Assembly (NCBI RefSeq): GCF_029945965.1
Contig: NZ_JAQSDO010000019.1
Span: 1 to 64,000 of the forward strand
DNA: 64,000 bases
Source: Thermomonas sp.
GTDB lineage: Bacteria; Pseudomonadota; Gammaproteobacteria; Xanthomonadales; Xanthomonadaceae
Reading direction: 5' to 3'
The notes below the pieces were generated by a model. The model did not search any database, was not told where the DNA came from, and saw only the letters and a list, made by a program, of their open reading frames with translations. Positions within the stretch are counted from its first letter, which is position 1. Every line of letters begins with the position of its first letter. Both the position numbers and the translations under genes were made by a program. This document shows positions 30,218 through 39,933 of this stretch, piece by piece.

Positions 30218-31522
30218 TCAGTCCACGGCTTCCGCTTCCGGAATTGGCAGCAGGCTGCGCAATGGCGCGCCATCATCCTGTGCCGCCAGCCGCAAGGCGT
30301 CGGCGATCGGCAAGTCCAGTTGCAGGCGCCAGCCGTCAGCGTCATGGTCCTCGCCGCGCACCGCATCCAGTGCATGCAGGCGCGCGCGTAAACGGCCCGC
30401 ATCGGTAGGCAGCAATACTTCGCCAACCACGCGCTGCAAGCCAAGTCGGTCGCCCAGTGCCTGCCGCAGCAGGTCCAGGCCGATGCCGTCGCGCGCCGAC
30501 AGCCAGACTGCGGTGCGCTCGTCGCCGCGCTGATCGATGCGTGCGCTGGCGCCTTCAATGCGGTCGATCTTGTTGAACACCGTCAGCTGCGGGATCTCGC
30601 CCGCGCCGATTTCCTGCAGCACCTCGTCAACCTGACCGATGCGTTCGTCGCGCAGCGGATCGTCTGCATCGATCACATGCAGCAACAGGTCGGCTTCGCG
30701 CGCTTCGCTCAGGGTCGAACGGAACGCAGCGACCAGATCATGCGGCAGGTCGCGCACGAAACCGACGGTATCGGCCAGCACGACGCCGCCACCTGGCAGT
30801 TCAATCCGGCGCACAGTCGGGTCGAGGGTGGCAAACAGCTTGTCGGCGGCGTAGGCATCGGCGCCGGTCAGCGCATTGAATAATGTCGACTTGCCGGCAT
30901 TGGTATAGCCGACCAGGGCCACCCGCGGCAGTTCACTGCGCACCCGCGCGCGACGCATCTGAGTGTGCTGGACTTCCACTTTTTCCAGACGTTTCTGCAG
31001 CACGTCTACGCGCTTCTGCAGCAGCCGGCGGTCGGTTTCCAGCTGGGTTTCACCCGGCCCGCGCAAGCCGATCGAGCCGCCACGCTGGCGCTCCAGGTGA
31101 GTCCAGCCGCGCACCAGCCGCGTGGCCATGTGCTTGAGTTGCGCCAACTCGACCTGCAGCTTGCCTTCGGCGCTGCGCGCACGCTGCGAGAAAATGTCCA
31201 ATATGAGACCGGTGCGGTCGACCACGCGACGCTCCAGCGCACGTTCCAGGTTGCGCTCCTGCACCGGGCTCAACGTATGGTTGACCAGCACGAGGTCAGC
31301 GCCAGTCGCCTCGCAGGCCGCCTTCACTTCTTCGAGCTTGCCGGTGCCGATCAGGATCGCCGGATTCGGGCGATCAATCTTCGCGGTCAGTTCTGCCGCC
31401 ACCGTAGCGCCGGCAGAACGCGCCAGCTCGCGGAATTCCTCGAACACGCCTTCGCCCGGCGGACCACCGGCGTGGGGCTGGATCAACAGGGCGTGTTCAC
31501 CCTTGCGGGAGCGTTCAAACAA
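30218..31522 (-). CDS. hflX: Ribosome-associated GTPase HflX
   Basis: 434-aa GTPase of the Obg-HflX superfamily that binds the 50S subunit and splits stalled ribosomes. An N-terminal HflX domain (about 1-110), a coiled linker (about 145-190) and the G domain follow in order, with G1 GYTNAGKST, G3 DTVGF and G4 NKID. A short C-terminal extension completes it. The gene lies between hfq and hflK as usual. The tandem repeat that begins in hfq ends about 108 nt upstream of the hflX start. Confidence 0.96.
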   Translation of the reverse strand: MFERSRKGEHALLIQPHAGGPPGEGVFEEFRELARSAGATVAAELTAKIDRPNPAILIGTGKLEEVKAACEATGADLVLVNHTLSPVQERNLERALERRVVDRTGLILDIFSQRARSAEGKLQVELAQLKHMATRLVRGWTHLERQRGGSIGLRGPGETQLETDRRLLQKRVDVLQKRLEKVEVQHTQMRRARVRSELPRVALVGYTNAGKSTLFNALTGADAYAADKLFATLDPTVRRIELPGGGVVLADTVGFVRDLPHDLVAAFRSTLSEAREADLLLHVIDADDPLRDERIGQVDEVLQEIGAGEIPQLTVFNKIDRIEGASARIDQRGDERTAVWLSARDGIGLDLLRQALGDRLGLQRVVGEVLLPTDAGRLRARLHALDAVRGEDHDADGWRLQLDLPIADALRLAAQDDGAPLRSLLPIPEAEAVD

Positions 31523-31629
31523 GGGCGTGAACCGTCGAAAGGCGGATTGTCATCGTCCCAGTTATGGGGCCACCCCGCGCGAACCCAAGCCTTGAACGAT
31601 GCCTTGAACCGATGCCTTGCCGCCGATGT

Positions 31630-31690
31630 GGGGACTCAGGGGGGACTCAGGGGGACTCAGGGGGACTCAGGGGGACTCAGGGACTCAGGA
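31630..31690. repeat. Decamer tandem repeat (GGGGACTCAG)n spanning the hfq stop
   Basis: Five consecutive units of GGGGACTCAG or a one-base variant (one unit has an extra G) are followed by a shortened GGACTCAG and a degenerate GAGACTCGG. The hfq stop codon (31657-31659) lies inside the third unit. As 10 is not a multiple of 3, gain or loss of a unit on the coding side would shift the hfq reading frame at its C-terminus. Confidence 0.95.
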
Positions 31691-31947
31691 GACTCGGCAT
31701 CCGCGTCGTCGCCGTCCTCTTCTCCACCCGGCATGCTGATTCGCACGTTGCGCGCCGGCACCACGGTGGAAATGGCGTGCTTGTAGACCATCTGGCTGAC
31801 CGTATTGCGCAGTAGCACCACGAACTGGTCGAACGATTCAACGGTGCCCTGCAGCTTGATGCCGTTGACCAGGTAGATCGACACCGGCACGCGCTCGCGC
31901 CGCAACGCATTCAGGAATGGATCCTGCAAAGACTGTCCCTTGGACAT
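31657..31947 (-). CDS. hfq: RNA chaperone Hfq
   Basis: Hexameric Sm-like protein that pairs small RNAs with mRNAs. The 96-aa protein has the Sm1 motif ([20 protein letters not shown], then [15 protein letters not shown]) and Sm2 ([10 protein letters not shown]). The C-terminal tail is acidic, then Ser/Pro/Glu-rich ([12 protein letters not shown]), and is encoded by a decamer tandem repeat that runs past the stop. The ATG at 31947 follows GGGGAAA. It lies between miaA and hflX. The 5' leader carries an AAC/CAA-rich run that Hfq itself could bind. Confidence 0.97.
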   Translation of the reverse strand: MSKGQSLQDPFLNALRRERVPVSIYLVNGIKLQGTVESFDQFVVLLRNTVSQMVYKHAISTVVPARNVRISMPGGEEDGDDADAESPESLSPPESP

Positions 31948-31963
31948 GTGGTTTCCCCGCACT

Positions 31964-31988
31964 GTTCTTGTTGTTTGTTGTTGTTTGA
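31964..31988 (-). promoter_or_regulatory. AAC-repeat leader of hfq, possible Hfq autoregulatory site
   Basis: On the mRNA strand the 5' region 17-41 nt before the hfq start reads as CAAACAACAACAAACAACAAG. Such A-x-x triplet runs fit the A-R-N type motif bound by the distal face of Hfq. E. coli Hfq represses its own translation through leader binding. A direct site here is inference. Confidence 0.4.
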
Positions 31989-32095
31989 GTAATCGGCCAG
32001 ACATCACTGTTGCAACTGCAATCAGCAAGCCTCCCCTGGCCCTGCACCGGTCCGCAAGCAGTGGCGCGACCCGATGGTAACGCACGCCGGAGGAA

Positions 32096-33064
32096 TTACG
32101 TGCGTGGCGGGCCGAGGAATCCGGCCACGGCCGTGTCCAGTTGCGTGCGCTGGGTCACGGGATCGAACCAGCGTGCGTCCAGTTCTCCGCGCAGCCAGGT
32201 GAACTGGCGCTTGGCCAGCTGTCGGGTAGCGGCGATGGCGCGTTCGCGGAATGTGTTGGCATCGCCGCCTCCATCGAGGAGTTGCCATGCCTGCCGATAA
32301 CCCACTGCACGTATCGCAGGCAACTGAAGTGGCGCCGGATGCGACGCCAGTCCTGGCAATCCGCGCAGGTCGCGCACCTCATCGAGGAATCCCTCGGCCA
32401 ACATCGCATCGAAACGCGACTCGATGCGCGCATGCAGCGCGGCACGATCCGGCGGCGCCAGCGCCAGCTTCAGCGCCTTCCAGCACGGGGCTGCCTGTGG
32501 TGCGTCACGCTGCCATTCGCTGATCGCGCGACCGCTCAATCGATACACCTCCAGCGCGCGCTGGATGCGTTGCGCATCGGTGGCGTGGATGCGCAGCGCC
32601 GCCGCGGGATCGACACGTGCCAGCTCCGCATGCAGGGCTGCCCAACCCTTGGCTTGGGCCTCTGCAGTGATGGCCGCACGTTGCGCGGGGTCGGCTTCGG
32701 GCATCTGCGCCAGGCCTTCGAGCAGGGCGCGGAAGTACAGGCCGGTGCCGCCGGCGAGGATCGGCAATTTCCCGCGCGAAAGGATGCCGTCGATGGCGAT
32801 TGCGGCATCGACCGCGAACTCCGCCGCCGAATACGGCTGCCACGGATCGCGCACGTCCATCAGGTGATGCGGGACTCGCGCCTGTTCCTCGCGGGTCGGC
32901 TTGGCCGCACCGATATCCAGGCCGCGATACACCAGCGCCGAATCGACGCTGACGATCTCGCCATCAAACCGTTCCGCAAGCGCAAGCGCATACGCGCTCT
33001 TGCCCGATGCGGTCGGGCCCATCAACGCGATGACGCGCGGCCGTGTATCCAGCATGGGCGTCAT
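32096..33064 (-). CDS. miaA: tRNA dimethylallyltransferase MiaA
   Basis: Transfers a dimethylallyl group to N6 of A37 in tRNAs reading UNN codons. The 322-aa protein has the P-loop GPTASGKSA (residues 16-24), the DMAPP/catalytic Asp in [14 protein letters not shown], and the tRNA-contact regions [12 protein letters not shown] and KRQFTWLRG. The start is taken as ATG 33064; an upstream TTG (33076) or ATG 33055 are possible, none with a good ribosome site. It lies 22 nt after putP and ahead of hfq, 148 nt apart. Confidence 0.95.
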   Translation of the reverse strand: MTPMLDTRPRVIALMGPTASGKSAYALALAERFDGEIVSVDSALVYRGLDIGAAKPTREEQARVPHHLMDVRDPWQPYSAAEFAVDAAIAIDGILSRGKLPILAGGTGLYFRALLEGLAQMPEADPAQRAAITAEAQAKGWAALHAELARVDPAAALRIHATDAQRIQRALEVYRLSGRAISEWQRDAPQAAPCWKALKLALAPPDRAALHARIESRFDAMLAEGFLDEVRDLRGLPGLASHPAPLQLPAIRAVGYRQAWQLLDGGGDANTFRERAIAATRQLAKRQFTWLRGELDARWFDPVTQRTQLDTAVAGFLGPPRT

Positions 33065-33086
33065 CGCATCGATCAAGTGCCCGGAC

Positions 33087-34580
33087 TCAGTAGCCGGTCT
33101 CGCGCAGGCTCAGCCGCACCTGCTGGTGACGCGCCTGCACAGCTTGGCTGGGTGCCGGCGACAACAGGCTGCCGACAACAATGGCAATACTCGCCGTGAT
33201 CACGCCGGGCACGATTTCGTACAGTGCACTACCGGTCTGCTTCCACAGGATCACGGTCAACGCACCAACCACCATCCCGGACAGCGCGCCGGTCTTGGTC
33301 ATGCGCTGCCAGCCCAGCGAAAACAGCACCACCGGGCCGAATGCCGCGCCGAAGCCGGCCCAAGCGTAGCTGACCAGGCCCAGCACCAGGCTGTTCGGGT
33401 CACGCGCGATGAAAATCGCCAGCAGGGCCACCATCAGCACCATGCTGCGGCCGACCCAGACCAGCTCGCGCTCGCCTGCGCCGGGGCGCACGAAGCCGCG
33501 ATAGAAATCCTCGGTCAACGCGCTGGAGCACACCAGCAGCTGGCAGGACAGCGTGCTCATGATCGCGGCCAGGATCGCCGACAGCAGGATGCCGGCAATC
33601 CATGGATTGAACAGCGCTTCGGCCAGCACGATGAACACGCGCTCGTGGTTCTCGTTGACGGCGCCGGCCAGCGCCGGGTGTTCGGCGAAATAGGCGATGC
33701 CGAAGAAGCCTGTGGCGAGCGAGCCGGCCAGGCACATCACCATCCAGCTCATGCCGATGCGCCGCGCCTGCGGAATTACCCTGAGCGAATCGGCAGCCAT
33801 GAACCTGGCCAGGATATGCGGCTGCCCGAAGTAGCCCAGGCCCCAGGCGATCAGCGAAATGATGCCGACCAGGCCGAGATCACCGCCCTTGAACCAGTCA
33901 AGTTTCGCTGGGTCGAATTGCTCGATCACATGCAGGCTTTCACTCATCCCGCCACTGCTCATCACCACGATCACCGGGGTCAGCACCAGGGCGAAGATCA
34001 TCAGCGTGGCCTGCACGGTGTCGGTCCAGCTCACCGCCAGGAAGCCGCCGATCAGCGTATAGAGGACCGTCGCGGCTGCGCCGTACCAGAGTGCTTGCGC
34101 ATATGGCAGTCCGAACACACTCTCGAACAGGCGCGCGCCAGCAACAATGCCACTGGCCGCATACACCGCGAAGAACACCAGCACCACCAGCGCCGAAACG
34201 ATCCGCAACAATTTGCCATCAGTCGCAAAACGCGTGGTGAAGAAGTCCGGCAGGGTCAGCGCGTTGTCGGTGCGCTCGGTATAGACGCGCAGAGGTCCTG
34301 CCACGAACCGCCAGTTGGCCCACGCGCCGAGCACCAGGCCGATCGCGATCCAGGACTCGGACACGCCACCCAGGTACATCGCGCCCGGCAGCCCCATCAG
34401 CAGCCAGCCGCTCATGTCCGAGGCACCCGCGGACAGCGCTGTCACGTATCCGCCCAGCGATCGCCCACCCAGGATGTAGTCATCGAAATTCTTGGTTCGA
34501 CGCCAGGCGACGAACCCGATGCCCACCATCAGGAGTAGATAAATGCCGAACGTGATCAGCAGCGGCGTGGATGCGGTCAT
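33087..34580 (-). CDS. putP: Sodium/proline symporter PutP
   Basis: 497-aa sodium:solute symporter of the SSS family with 12-13 hydrophobic segments. The N-terminal [20 protein letters not shown] and [18 protein letters not shown] are typical of PutP, as is the [14 protein letters not shown] region; these give the proline assignment. Close relatives (pantothenate or other SSS carriers) are less likely. No putA is adjacent. It is divergent from the alkane monooxygenase gene and only 22 nt ahead of miaA, so it may read into the hfq operon. Confidence 0.9.
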   Translation of the reverse strand: MTASTPLLITFGIYLLLMVGIGFVAWRRTKNFDDYILGGRSLGGYVTALSAGASDMSGWLLMGLPGAMYLGGVSESWIAIGLVLGAWANWRFVAGPLRVYTERTDNALTLPDFFTTRFATDGKLLRIVSALVVLVFFAVYAASGIVAGARLFESVFGLPYAQALWYGAAATVLYTLIGGFLAVSWTDTVQATLMIFALVLTPVIVVMSSGGMSESLHVIEQFDPAKLDWFKGGDLGLVGIISLIAWGLGYFGQPHILARFMAADSLRVIPQARRIGMSWMVMCLAGSLATGFFGIAYFAEHPALAGAVNENHERVFIVLAEALFNPWIAGILLSAILAAIMSTLSCQLLVCSSALTEDFYRGFVRPGAGERELVWVGRSMVLMVALLAIFIARDPNSLVLGLVSYAWAGFGAAFGPVVLFSLGWQRMTKTGALSGMVVGALTVILWKQTGSALYEIVPGVITASIAIVVGSLLSPAPSQAVQARHQQVRLSLRETGY

Positions 34581-34749
34581 ATGTGTCCCCTATGCAAAAA
34601 AGTCGCGGGGCAGCTTACCGCAGTGACCCGAACCCCCGCCTCAGCGCGAGTCCAGGTACAGCTTGAGCGCAGCGATTTGAGATCCATGCCGTGGCATTCG
34701 CCGCAACTGGTGAACGCGAGGTACTTTCCCTACGCCATCGGCCATGCCC

Positions 34750-34777
34750 TTGAATCCAGCGCGGGTTTGGTTAGTCT
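34750..34777 (+). promoter_or_regulatory. Putative promoter of the alkane monooxygenase gene
   Basis: TTGAAT (34750-34755) and TAGTCT (34772-34777) are separated by 16 nt in the 231-bp divergent region between putP and alkB. The match is moderate, and the start site is unproven. Nothing else is recognisable in this intergenic region. Confidence 0.4.
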
Positions 34778-34811
34778 GGGCTTCCACACACCACGCCGAG
34801 ACGACACCGCC

Positions 34812-35879
34812 ATGCCGCTCTGGAAACGCCTGGGCTTCCTGTTCGTGTTCGTGGTGCCGGCCTTGATGCCAATGGCGGCGTGGCTTGGCACGCGTACCGG
34901 CATGCCCAACCTGACGGCATGGTTTCCGCTGTTCTTCCTGTTCGTGCTGTTGCCGCTGGCGGACTATACGCTGGGCCACGATCCGCGCAACGTCGATCGC
35001 AGCGCAAGCGCCACGCTGGAACACGACGGCTGGTTCAAGGGCATGACCCTGGCGGCCCTGCCTGCGCAACTAGGCGTGCTGGCGTGGTCGGGCTGGCATT
35101 TCGTGCATGCCGGTTTCGATGCCTCTGGCACGCTGGGCTGGCTGCTGTCGCAAGGTATTGTCGGCGGCGTGCTGGCCATCAATGTCGCCCACGAACTGAT
35201 CCACAAGGACACTGCGCTGGAACGCGCAGCCGGTGGCTTGTTGCTGACCAGCGTCGGCTATCACGGCTTCAAGATCGAACACGTGCGTGGCCACCATGTG
35301 CATGTTTCCACGCCGGAAGACGCCTCCAGCGCCAGGTTCGGCCAGTCGCTCTGGCATTTCATGCCGCGGGCGCTGCTGCGCAATACCGCCAACGCCTGGA
35401 AACTGGAGACGGCGCGGTTGGCATTGCGTGGCAAGGGCTGGTGGTCGGCTGGCAACGAGCTGATCCGCTGGAGCCTGTTGTGGATCGTGCTTGCGTCAGC
35501 CTTTACGTCGTGGCTCGGGCCGATCGGGCTGGTGTTTTTCCTCGTGCAGGGATTCCTGGCCGCCTGCTCGCTGGAAATCATCAACTACATCGAGCACTAC
35601 GGCCTTGAGCGTCGCCGGCTGGAATCAGGTCGCTATGAGCGCACTACCCATCTGCATTCCTGGAATTCCGACTACCTGCTCAGCAACCTGCTGTTGTTCC
35701 ACCTGCAGCGGCATTCCGACCATCACGAAACCCCGCGCCGTCGTTACCAGGTGCTGTTGCACCATGCCGACAGTCCGCAACTTCCCGGCGGTTACGCCAG
35801 CATGTTCCTGCTCGCGCTGTGCCCACCGCTGTGGTTTCGTATCGTGAATCCGGTACTGGCGCGCTGGCGACAGGCCTGA
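34812..35879 (+). CDS. alkB: Alkane 1-monooxygenase, AlkB-type integral membrane di-iron enzyme
   Basis: Terminal hydroxylation of medium-chain n-alkanes to 1-alkanols, using electrons from rubredoxin. The 355-aa membrane protein has the expected histidine motifs in order: HELIH, HVRGHHVHV, the AlkB-specific NYIEHYGLERR, and LQRHSDHH. Roughly six hydrophobic helices surround them. The ATG at 34812 removes an unlikely upstream extension; the ribosome site is weak. No rubredoxin or rubredoxin reductase gene is near, so electron partners must be elsewhere. It is convergent with folP. Confidence 0.92.
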   Translation: MPLWKRLGFLFVFVVPALMPMAAWLGTRTGMPNLTAWFPLFFLFVLLPLADYTLGHDPRNVDRSASATLEHDGWFKGMTLAALPAQLGVLAWSGWHFVHAGFDASGTLGWLLSQGIVGGVLAINVAHELIHKDTALERAAGGLLLTSVGYHGFKIEHVRGHHVHVSTPEDASSARFGQSLWHFMPRALLRNTANAWKLETARLALRGKGWWSAGNELIRWSLLWIVLASAFTSWLGPIGLVFFLVQGFLAACSLEIINYIEHYGLERRRLESGRYERTTHLHSWNSDYLLSNLLLFHLQRHSDHHETPRRRYQVLLHHADSPQLPGGYASMFLLALCPPLWFRIVNPVLARWRQA

Positions 35880-35901
35880 TCGCCGGTACCCATCAGCACG
35901 G

Positions 35902-36798
35902 TCAGTCGTCATCCGGCCAGCGGATCGCAGTTTTTGCATCCACGCGCGGCATCGGCACTGCGGCAACTGCGTTCCAGACCTTGAGCGCATCGACTGTCGC
36001 GGCCACGTCATGCACGCGCAGCAACAGCGCGCCACGTTGCGCGGCGATCAGGTGCGCGGCCACCGAGCCATGCACGCGTGCCTGCATGTCGTCGCGGCCA
36101 GTCAACTCGCGGATGCTGCGTTTGCGCGACAGGCCAGCCAGCACCGGCACGCCCAGTTCGGTGAAGCGTTGCAACTGGGCCAACAACTGCAGGTTGTGCT
36201 GGGTGGTCTTGCCGAATCCGAAACCCGGGTCAATCAGGATTCTTTTTTTGTCGATGCCGGCCATCTCGGCAGCGAAAATCCGTTCGGCCAGGAATCGATG
36301 CACATCGGCGACCACATCGTCGTACTCGGGTGCGTCCTGCATCGAACGCGGCTCACCCAGCATGTGCATCAGCACTACCGGCACACGCAGCTCGGCCGCT
36401 GCCTCCGGCGCACCGTCGCGGCGCAGCGCATAGACGTCGTTGATCATGCCGGCACCCGCCGCGACCGCTGCACGCATGACCTCGGGTTTCGAAGTATCGA
36501 TGCTGATCGGCAGCGAGGTTTCCCGCGCCAGCCGCTCGATCACCGGAATCGTGCGGCGTAGTTCCTCGTCCAGCGGAACCTCTTCAGCACCAGGCCGCGT
36601 GCTTTCACCACCGATGTCGAGGATGTCCGCGCCCTCTTCTGCGAGGCGAAGGCCATGCGTGATCGCCGCATCAACATCGAAATGCACGCCGCCATCGGAA
36701 AACGAATCCGGAGTGACATTCACGATGCCCATGATCTGCGGGCGGTCGAGCTTCAGGATGCGACCGGCGCAGTCGAGTTGGGGGGATGTGTCGAACAT
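35902..36798 (-). CDS. folP: Dihydropteroate synthase
   Basis: Condenses p-aminobenzoate with dihydropterin pyrophosphate in folate synthesis; the sulfonamide target. The 298-aa TIM-barrel protein has the two signatures MGIVNVTPDSFSDGG and DIGGESTRPGAEEV, and the phosphate-contact GLSRKR. ATG 36798 is the first in-frame ATG; a TTG at 36858 would extend it by 20 residues. It follows ftsH as in E. coli, but a terminator hairpin stands between them. glmM, the usual next gene, is not present; alkB is convergent instead. Confidence 0.95.
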   Translation of the reverse strand: MFDTSPQLDCAGRILKLDRPQIMGIVNVTPDSFSDGGVHFDVDAAITHGLRLAEEGADILDIGGESTRPGAEEVPLDEELRRTIPVIERLARETSLPISIDTSKPEVMRAAVAAGAGMINDVYALRRDGAPEAAAELRVPVVLMHMLGEPRSMQDAPEYDDVVADVHRFLAERIFAAEMAGIDKKRILIDPGFGFGKTTQHNLQLLAQLQRFTELGVPVLAGLSRKRSIRELTGRDDMQARVHGSVAAHLIAAQRGALLLRVHDVAATVDALKVWNAVAAVPMPRVDAKTAIRWPDDD

Positions 36799-36813
36799 GC
36801 GGTCATGCCAATG

Positions 36814-36842
36814 AAAAAGGTCAGAGCGGACTCTGGCCTTTT
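36814..36842 (-). terminator. Rho-independent terminator between ftsH and folP
   Basis: On the minus strand AAAAGGCCAGAG and CTCTGACCTTTTT form a stem with one mismatch and a 4-nt loop, ending in a T5 run. It lies 25 nt after the ftsH stop and 16 nt before the folP ATG, so folP expression from the ftsH promoter should be attenuated. Confidence 0.75.
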
Positions 36843-36866
36843 CATCGTGGCTCGGCAACTGGTGAC

Positions 36867-38759
36867 TCAGGTCTGCTCGGCAGGCCCACCGATGATGATG
36901 GGCTTGGCTTCCTCGCGCGCCGGACCGCCCGGGCTCCAGCCCATCGGCGGCGGCGAATCGCGGCCTTCCATCACGGCGTCGATCATCGGCACGTCGATGG
37001 TTTCGTATTCCAGCAGCAACTTCGCCATCGTGTGCAGCTTGTCGATGTTGGCGGTCAGGATCGCGGTGGTGCGATCGAACGCCTTGTCGAGGATCGAACG
37101 CACGACTTCATCGATCCTGCGCGCGGTATCGTCCGACACGCTCTTGTGCTGGGTTACCGAGCGGCCGAGGAATACCTCGTCGTCTTCCTCGCCGAAGGTG
37201 ATTGGGCCCAACTCGGACAGGCCCCACTTGGTGACCATGTTGCGCGCCATCTTGGTCGCGCGCTCGATGTCGTTGGACGCGCCGGTGGTCACTTTGTCAT
37301 CGCCGAAGATCAGTTCCTCGGCAACGCGGCCGCCATACAGCGAGCACAACTGCGATTCGATCGCGGTGCGGTTGTAGCTGTACTTGTCGCCTTCCGGCAG
37401 GTACATGGTCACGCCCAGCGCACGACCGCGCGGGATAATCGTCACCTTGTAGACCGGGTCGTGTTCCGGCACCAGTCGGCCGACGATGGCATGCCCGGCC
37501 TCGTGGTAGGCAGTCAGGGTCTTTTCCTGCTCGCTCATCGCCATCGAGCGGTTCTCGGTGCCCATCATGATCTTGTCGCGCGCCTTGTCGAAGTGCGCCA
37601 TGTGCACTTCCTTGCCATTGTCGCGGGCCGCGAACAACGCAGCCTCGTTGACCAGGTTGGCAAGGTCGGCGCCACTGAAGCCGGGAGTGCCGCGTGCAAT
37701 CACCATCGGCACCACGTCGTCGGCCAACGGCACCTTGCGCATGTGTACCTTGAGGATCTGCTCGCGGCCACGCACGTCAGGCAGGCCGACCACGACCTGG
37801 CGGTCGAAACGACCCGGGCGCAGCAGTGCGGGGTCAAGCACGTCAGGGCGGTTGGTCGCGGCGACCACGATCACGCCTTCGCCGCCTTCGAAGCCGTCCA
37901 TCTCCACCAGCAACTGGTTGAGGGTCTGCTCGCGCTCGTCATGACCGCCGCCGAGGCCAGCGCCACGATGACGACCGACCGCGTCGATCTCGTCGATGAA
38001 GATGATGCAGGGTGCATGCTTCTTGGCCTGCTCGAACATGTCGCGCACGCGACTGGCGCCGACGCCGACAAACATTTCGACGAAATCGGAACCGGAAATC
38101 GAGAAGAACGGCACCTTGGCTTCGCCGGCGATGGCTTTCGCAAGCAAGGTCTTGCCGGTACCGGGCGGGCCGACCATCAGCACGCCGCGCGGGATCTTGC
38201 CGCCCAGTTTCTGGAACTTGGACGGATCGCGCAGGAATTCAACCAGCTCGGAGACCTCATCCTTGGCCTCGTCGCAACCGGCCACGTCGGCGAAGGTGAT
38301 CTTGGTCTGGTCTTCGTTGAGTAGCTTGGCCCGGGACTTGCCAAAGCTCATCGCGCCCTTGCCGCCGCCCTGTTGCATCTGCCGCATCATGAACAGCCAG
38401 AAGCCAATGATCAGGATCACCGGCAGGAAGTTCAGCACCAGCGACCAGAACGAAAATCCGGAGTCAGGCGGCGCCTGGTTGATCTCGACCTTGTGCGAAA
38501 TCAGGTCGTTGATCAGGTCCTTGTCGCGCGCCGGCGCAGTGGTGGTGCCCTTGCTGCCATCGCTGGCCTCGAATGTGATCGTGCGCTCGTTGCTGGCGAT
38601 ATCGACCTTCTTGATGCGGTCGTTATCCACATCCCGCACGAACTGCGAATAGATCATTTCCTGGCTTGGGGCCAGCTTCGGGCTGAAGCTCTGGAACACC
38701 ACCATCAGCACGACGGCGACGACCACCCACAGCAGCAAGTTCTTCGCAAGATCGTTCAT
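36867..38759 (-). CDS. ftsH: ATP-dependent zinc metalloprotease FtsH
   Basis: Membrane-bound AAA+ protease degrading unstable regulators and misassembled membrane proteins. The 630-aa protein has two membrane helices (about 8-23 and 103-124) flanking a periplasmic domain. The AAA domain carries Walker A GPPGTGKT (197-204), Walker [12 protein letters not shown] and the second region of homology. The M41 zinc site is HEAGH (His419, Glu420, His423). Its regulators HflK and HflC are encoded elsewhere in this window. It lies 65 nt after rlmE. Confidence 0.98.
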   Translation of the reverse strand: MNDLAKNLLLWVVVAVVLMVVFQSFSPKLAPSQEMIYSQFVRDVDNDRIKKVDIASNERTITFEASDGSKGTTTAPARDKDLINDLISHKVEINQAPPDSGFSFWSLVLNFLPVILIIGFWLFMMRQMQQGGGKGAMSFGKSRAKLLNEDQTKITFADVAGCDEAKDEVSELVEFLRDPSKFQKLGGKIPRGVLMVGPPGTGKTLLAKAIAGEAKVPFFSISGSDFVEMFVGVGASRVRDMFEQAKKHAPCIIFIDEIDAVGRHRGAGLGGGHDEREQTLNQLLVEMDGFEGGEGVIVVAATNRPDVLDPALLRPGRFDRQVVVGLPDVRGREQILKVHMRKVPLADDVVPMVIARGTPGFSGADLANLVNEAALFAARDNGKEVHMAHFDKARDKIMMGTENRSMAMSEQEKTLTAYHEAGHAIVGRLVPEHDPVYKVTIIPRGRALGVTMYLPEGDKYSYNRTAIESQLCSLYGGRVAEELIFGDDKVTTGASNDIERATKMARNMVTKWGLSELGPITFGEEDDEVFLGRSVTQHKSVSDDTARRIDEVVRSILDKAFDRTTAILTANIDKLHTMAKLLLEYETIDVPMIDAVMEGRDSPPPMGWSPGGPAREEAKPIIIGGPAEQT

Positions 38760-38824
38760 GTCGTCCTTTTACGTCACCAGGATGATGGGCACAGGCCCAC
38801 CCGATTTAGAGCACATCGCTACAT

Positions 38825-39487
38825 CTAAGCCTTGATCTGCGCCAGCTTGGCCTGCGCCAGCGCGTACACCTCCGGCGAACGCTTGCGCGAGGCTGCCGGC
38901 TTGCGGATCGCCACCTTGGCATAACGCCGCCGCAGCTCCCGCACGTATTCGTCGAAGCCCACGCCCTGGAACAGCTTGATCAGGAACGTGCCGCCGATGC
39001 GAAGGTGACCATCCGCGAAGTCCATGGCCAGTTCGGCCAAGTGCATCATGCGCGGTTGATCCACCGCACCCATACCGCTCTTATTGGGGGCCATGTCGGA
39101 CAAGACAAGGTCGACCGGTTCCCCGTGCAATGTCTCCAGCAGCCTCGATAGGACTTCATCGTCCCTGAAGTCGCCATGAAGGAACTCGACCCCGGCCAGG
39201 GTCGGCATCTCCAGGATGTCGCTGGCGATTACCCGGCCGGCGCGAACCTGCCCTTTGCCGGCCTCCATCTTGTCCAGCTCCTGGCGCACCCATTGCGACC
39301 AGCTGCCGGGCGCGGCCCCAAGGTCGACCACCACCATGCCCGGCTTGAGCAGGCGGTCGCGTTCGACCACTTCCTCCAGCTTGTACACGGCGCGCGAACG
39401 CAACCCTTCCGCCTGCGCCTTTTTCACGTAGGGATCGGAAAAGTGTTCCTTGAGCCAGCGTTGGCTCGACTTACTTCTTGAAGGCAT
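38825..39487 (-). CDS. rlmE: 23S rRNA (uridine-2552) 2'-O-methyltransferase RlmE
   Basis: SAM-dependent enzyme methylating U2552 in the A loop of the 50S subunit. The 220-aa protein has the basic N-terminus ([11 protein letters not shown]), the SAM motif [13 protein letters not shown], and the K-D-K-E catalytic set with SDMAPNKSG and LIKLFQG. It is first in rlmE-ftsH-folP and divergent from the CRM-domain gene, the same arrangement as yhbY/rlmE in E. coli. Confidence 0.96.
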   Translation of the reverse strand: MPSRSKSSQRWLKEHFSDPYVKKAQAEGLRSRAVYKLEEVVERDRLLKPGMVVVDLGAAPGSWSQWVRQELDKMEAGKGQVRAGRVIASDILEMPTLAGVEFLHGDFRDDEVLSRLLETLHGEPVDLVLSDMAPNKSGMGAVDQPRMMHLAELAMDFADGHLRIGGTFLIKLFQGVGFDEYVRELRRRYAKVAIRKPAASRKRSPEVYALAQAKLAQIKA

Positions 39488-39576
39488 GTCTGCGGGTGGC
39501 CATGGGCATTGAAGGCCGGGGCGATACGGGGCGCCATGATACCCTGCGCTTCTCCCAGCGCCCCATGACTACCTGT

Positions 39577-39882
39577 ATGACCACCACCCTCACCAATACC
39601 CAGGCCCGCTTCCTGCGCGGCCAGGCGCACGATCTGAAAGCGATGCTGCAGGTGGGCGGCAAGGGCATCACCGATGCACTGGCAGCCGAAGTAGACGCAG
39701 CACTGGAACATCACGAACTGATCAAGATCAAGGTGGTTGCCGACGACCGCGAGCTGCGCGATGCGATGATCGCTGACCTCGCCACGCGCACCGGCGCTGC
39801 CCTGGTCCAGCGCATCGGCCATGTCGCGGTGTTCTACCGGCCTTCGACGGACATGCGCCATATCGTGCTGCCGCGGGGCTGA
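39577..39882 (+). CDS. yhbY: YhbY-family CRM-domain RNA-binding protein
   Basis: 101-aa protein consisting of one CRM (KH-like) domain that associates with pre-50S ribosomal particles. The family features LRGQAHDLKAMLQVGGKGIT and the conserved HELIKIKV are present, followed by the basic ending. The start was set at ATG 39577 (MTTTLTNTQ); ATG 39565 is also possible, neither with a strong ribosome site. It is divergent from rlmE, matching its ribosome-assembly role. Confidence 0.93.
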   Translation: MTTTLTNTQARFLRGQAHDLKAMLQVGGKGITDALAAEVDAALEHHELIKIKVVADDRELRDAMIADLATRTGAALVQRIGHVAVFYRPSTDMRHIVLPRG

Positions 39883-39933
39883 TCGACTGACGCTGTCATC
39901 CCGGCACTCGCCGGATGACGATGGACCACCATC

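Noticed and set aside
31630-31690. CRISPR-like array
   Set aside because: The units are contiguous 10-mers without spacers, inside and after hfq; it is a simple tandem repeat.
36786-38324. 512-codon open frame antisense to ftsH
   Set aside because: His-rich translation is a by-product of antisense reading; ftsH is certain.
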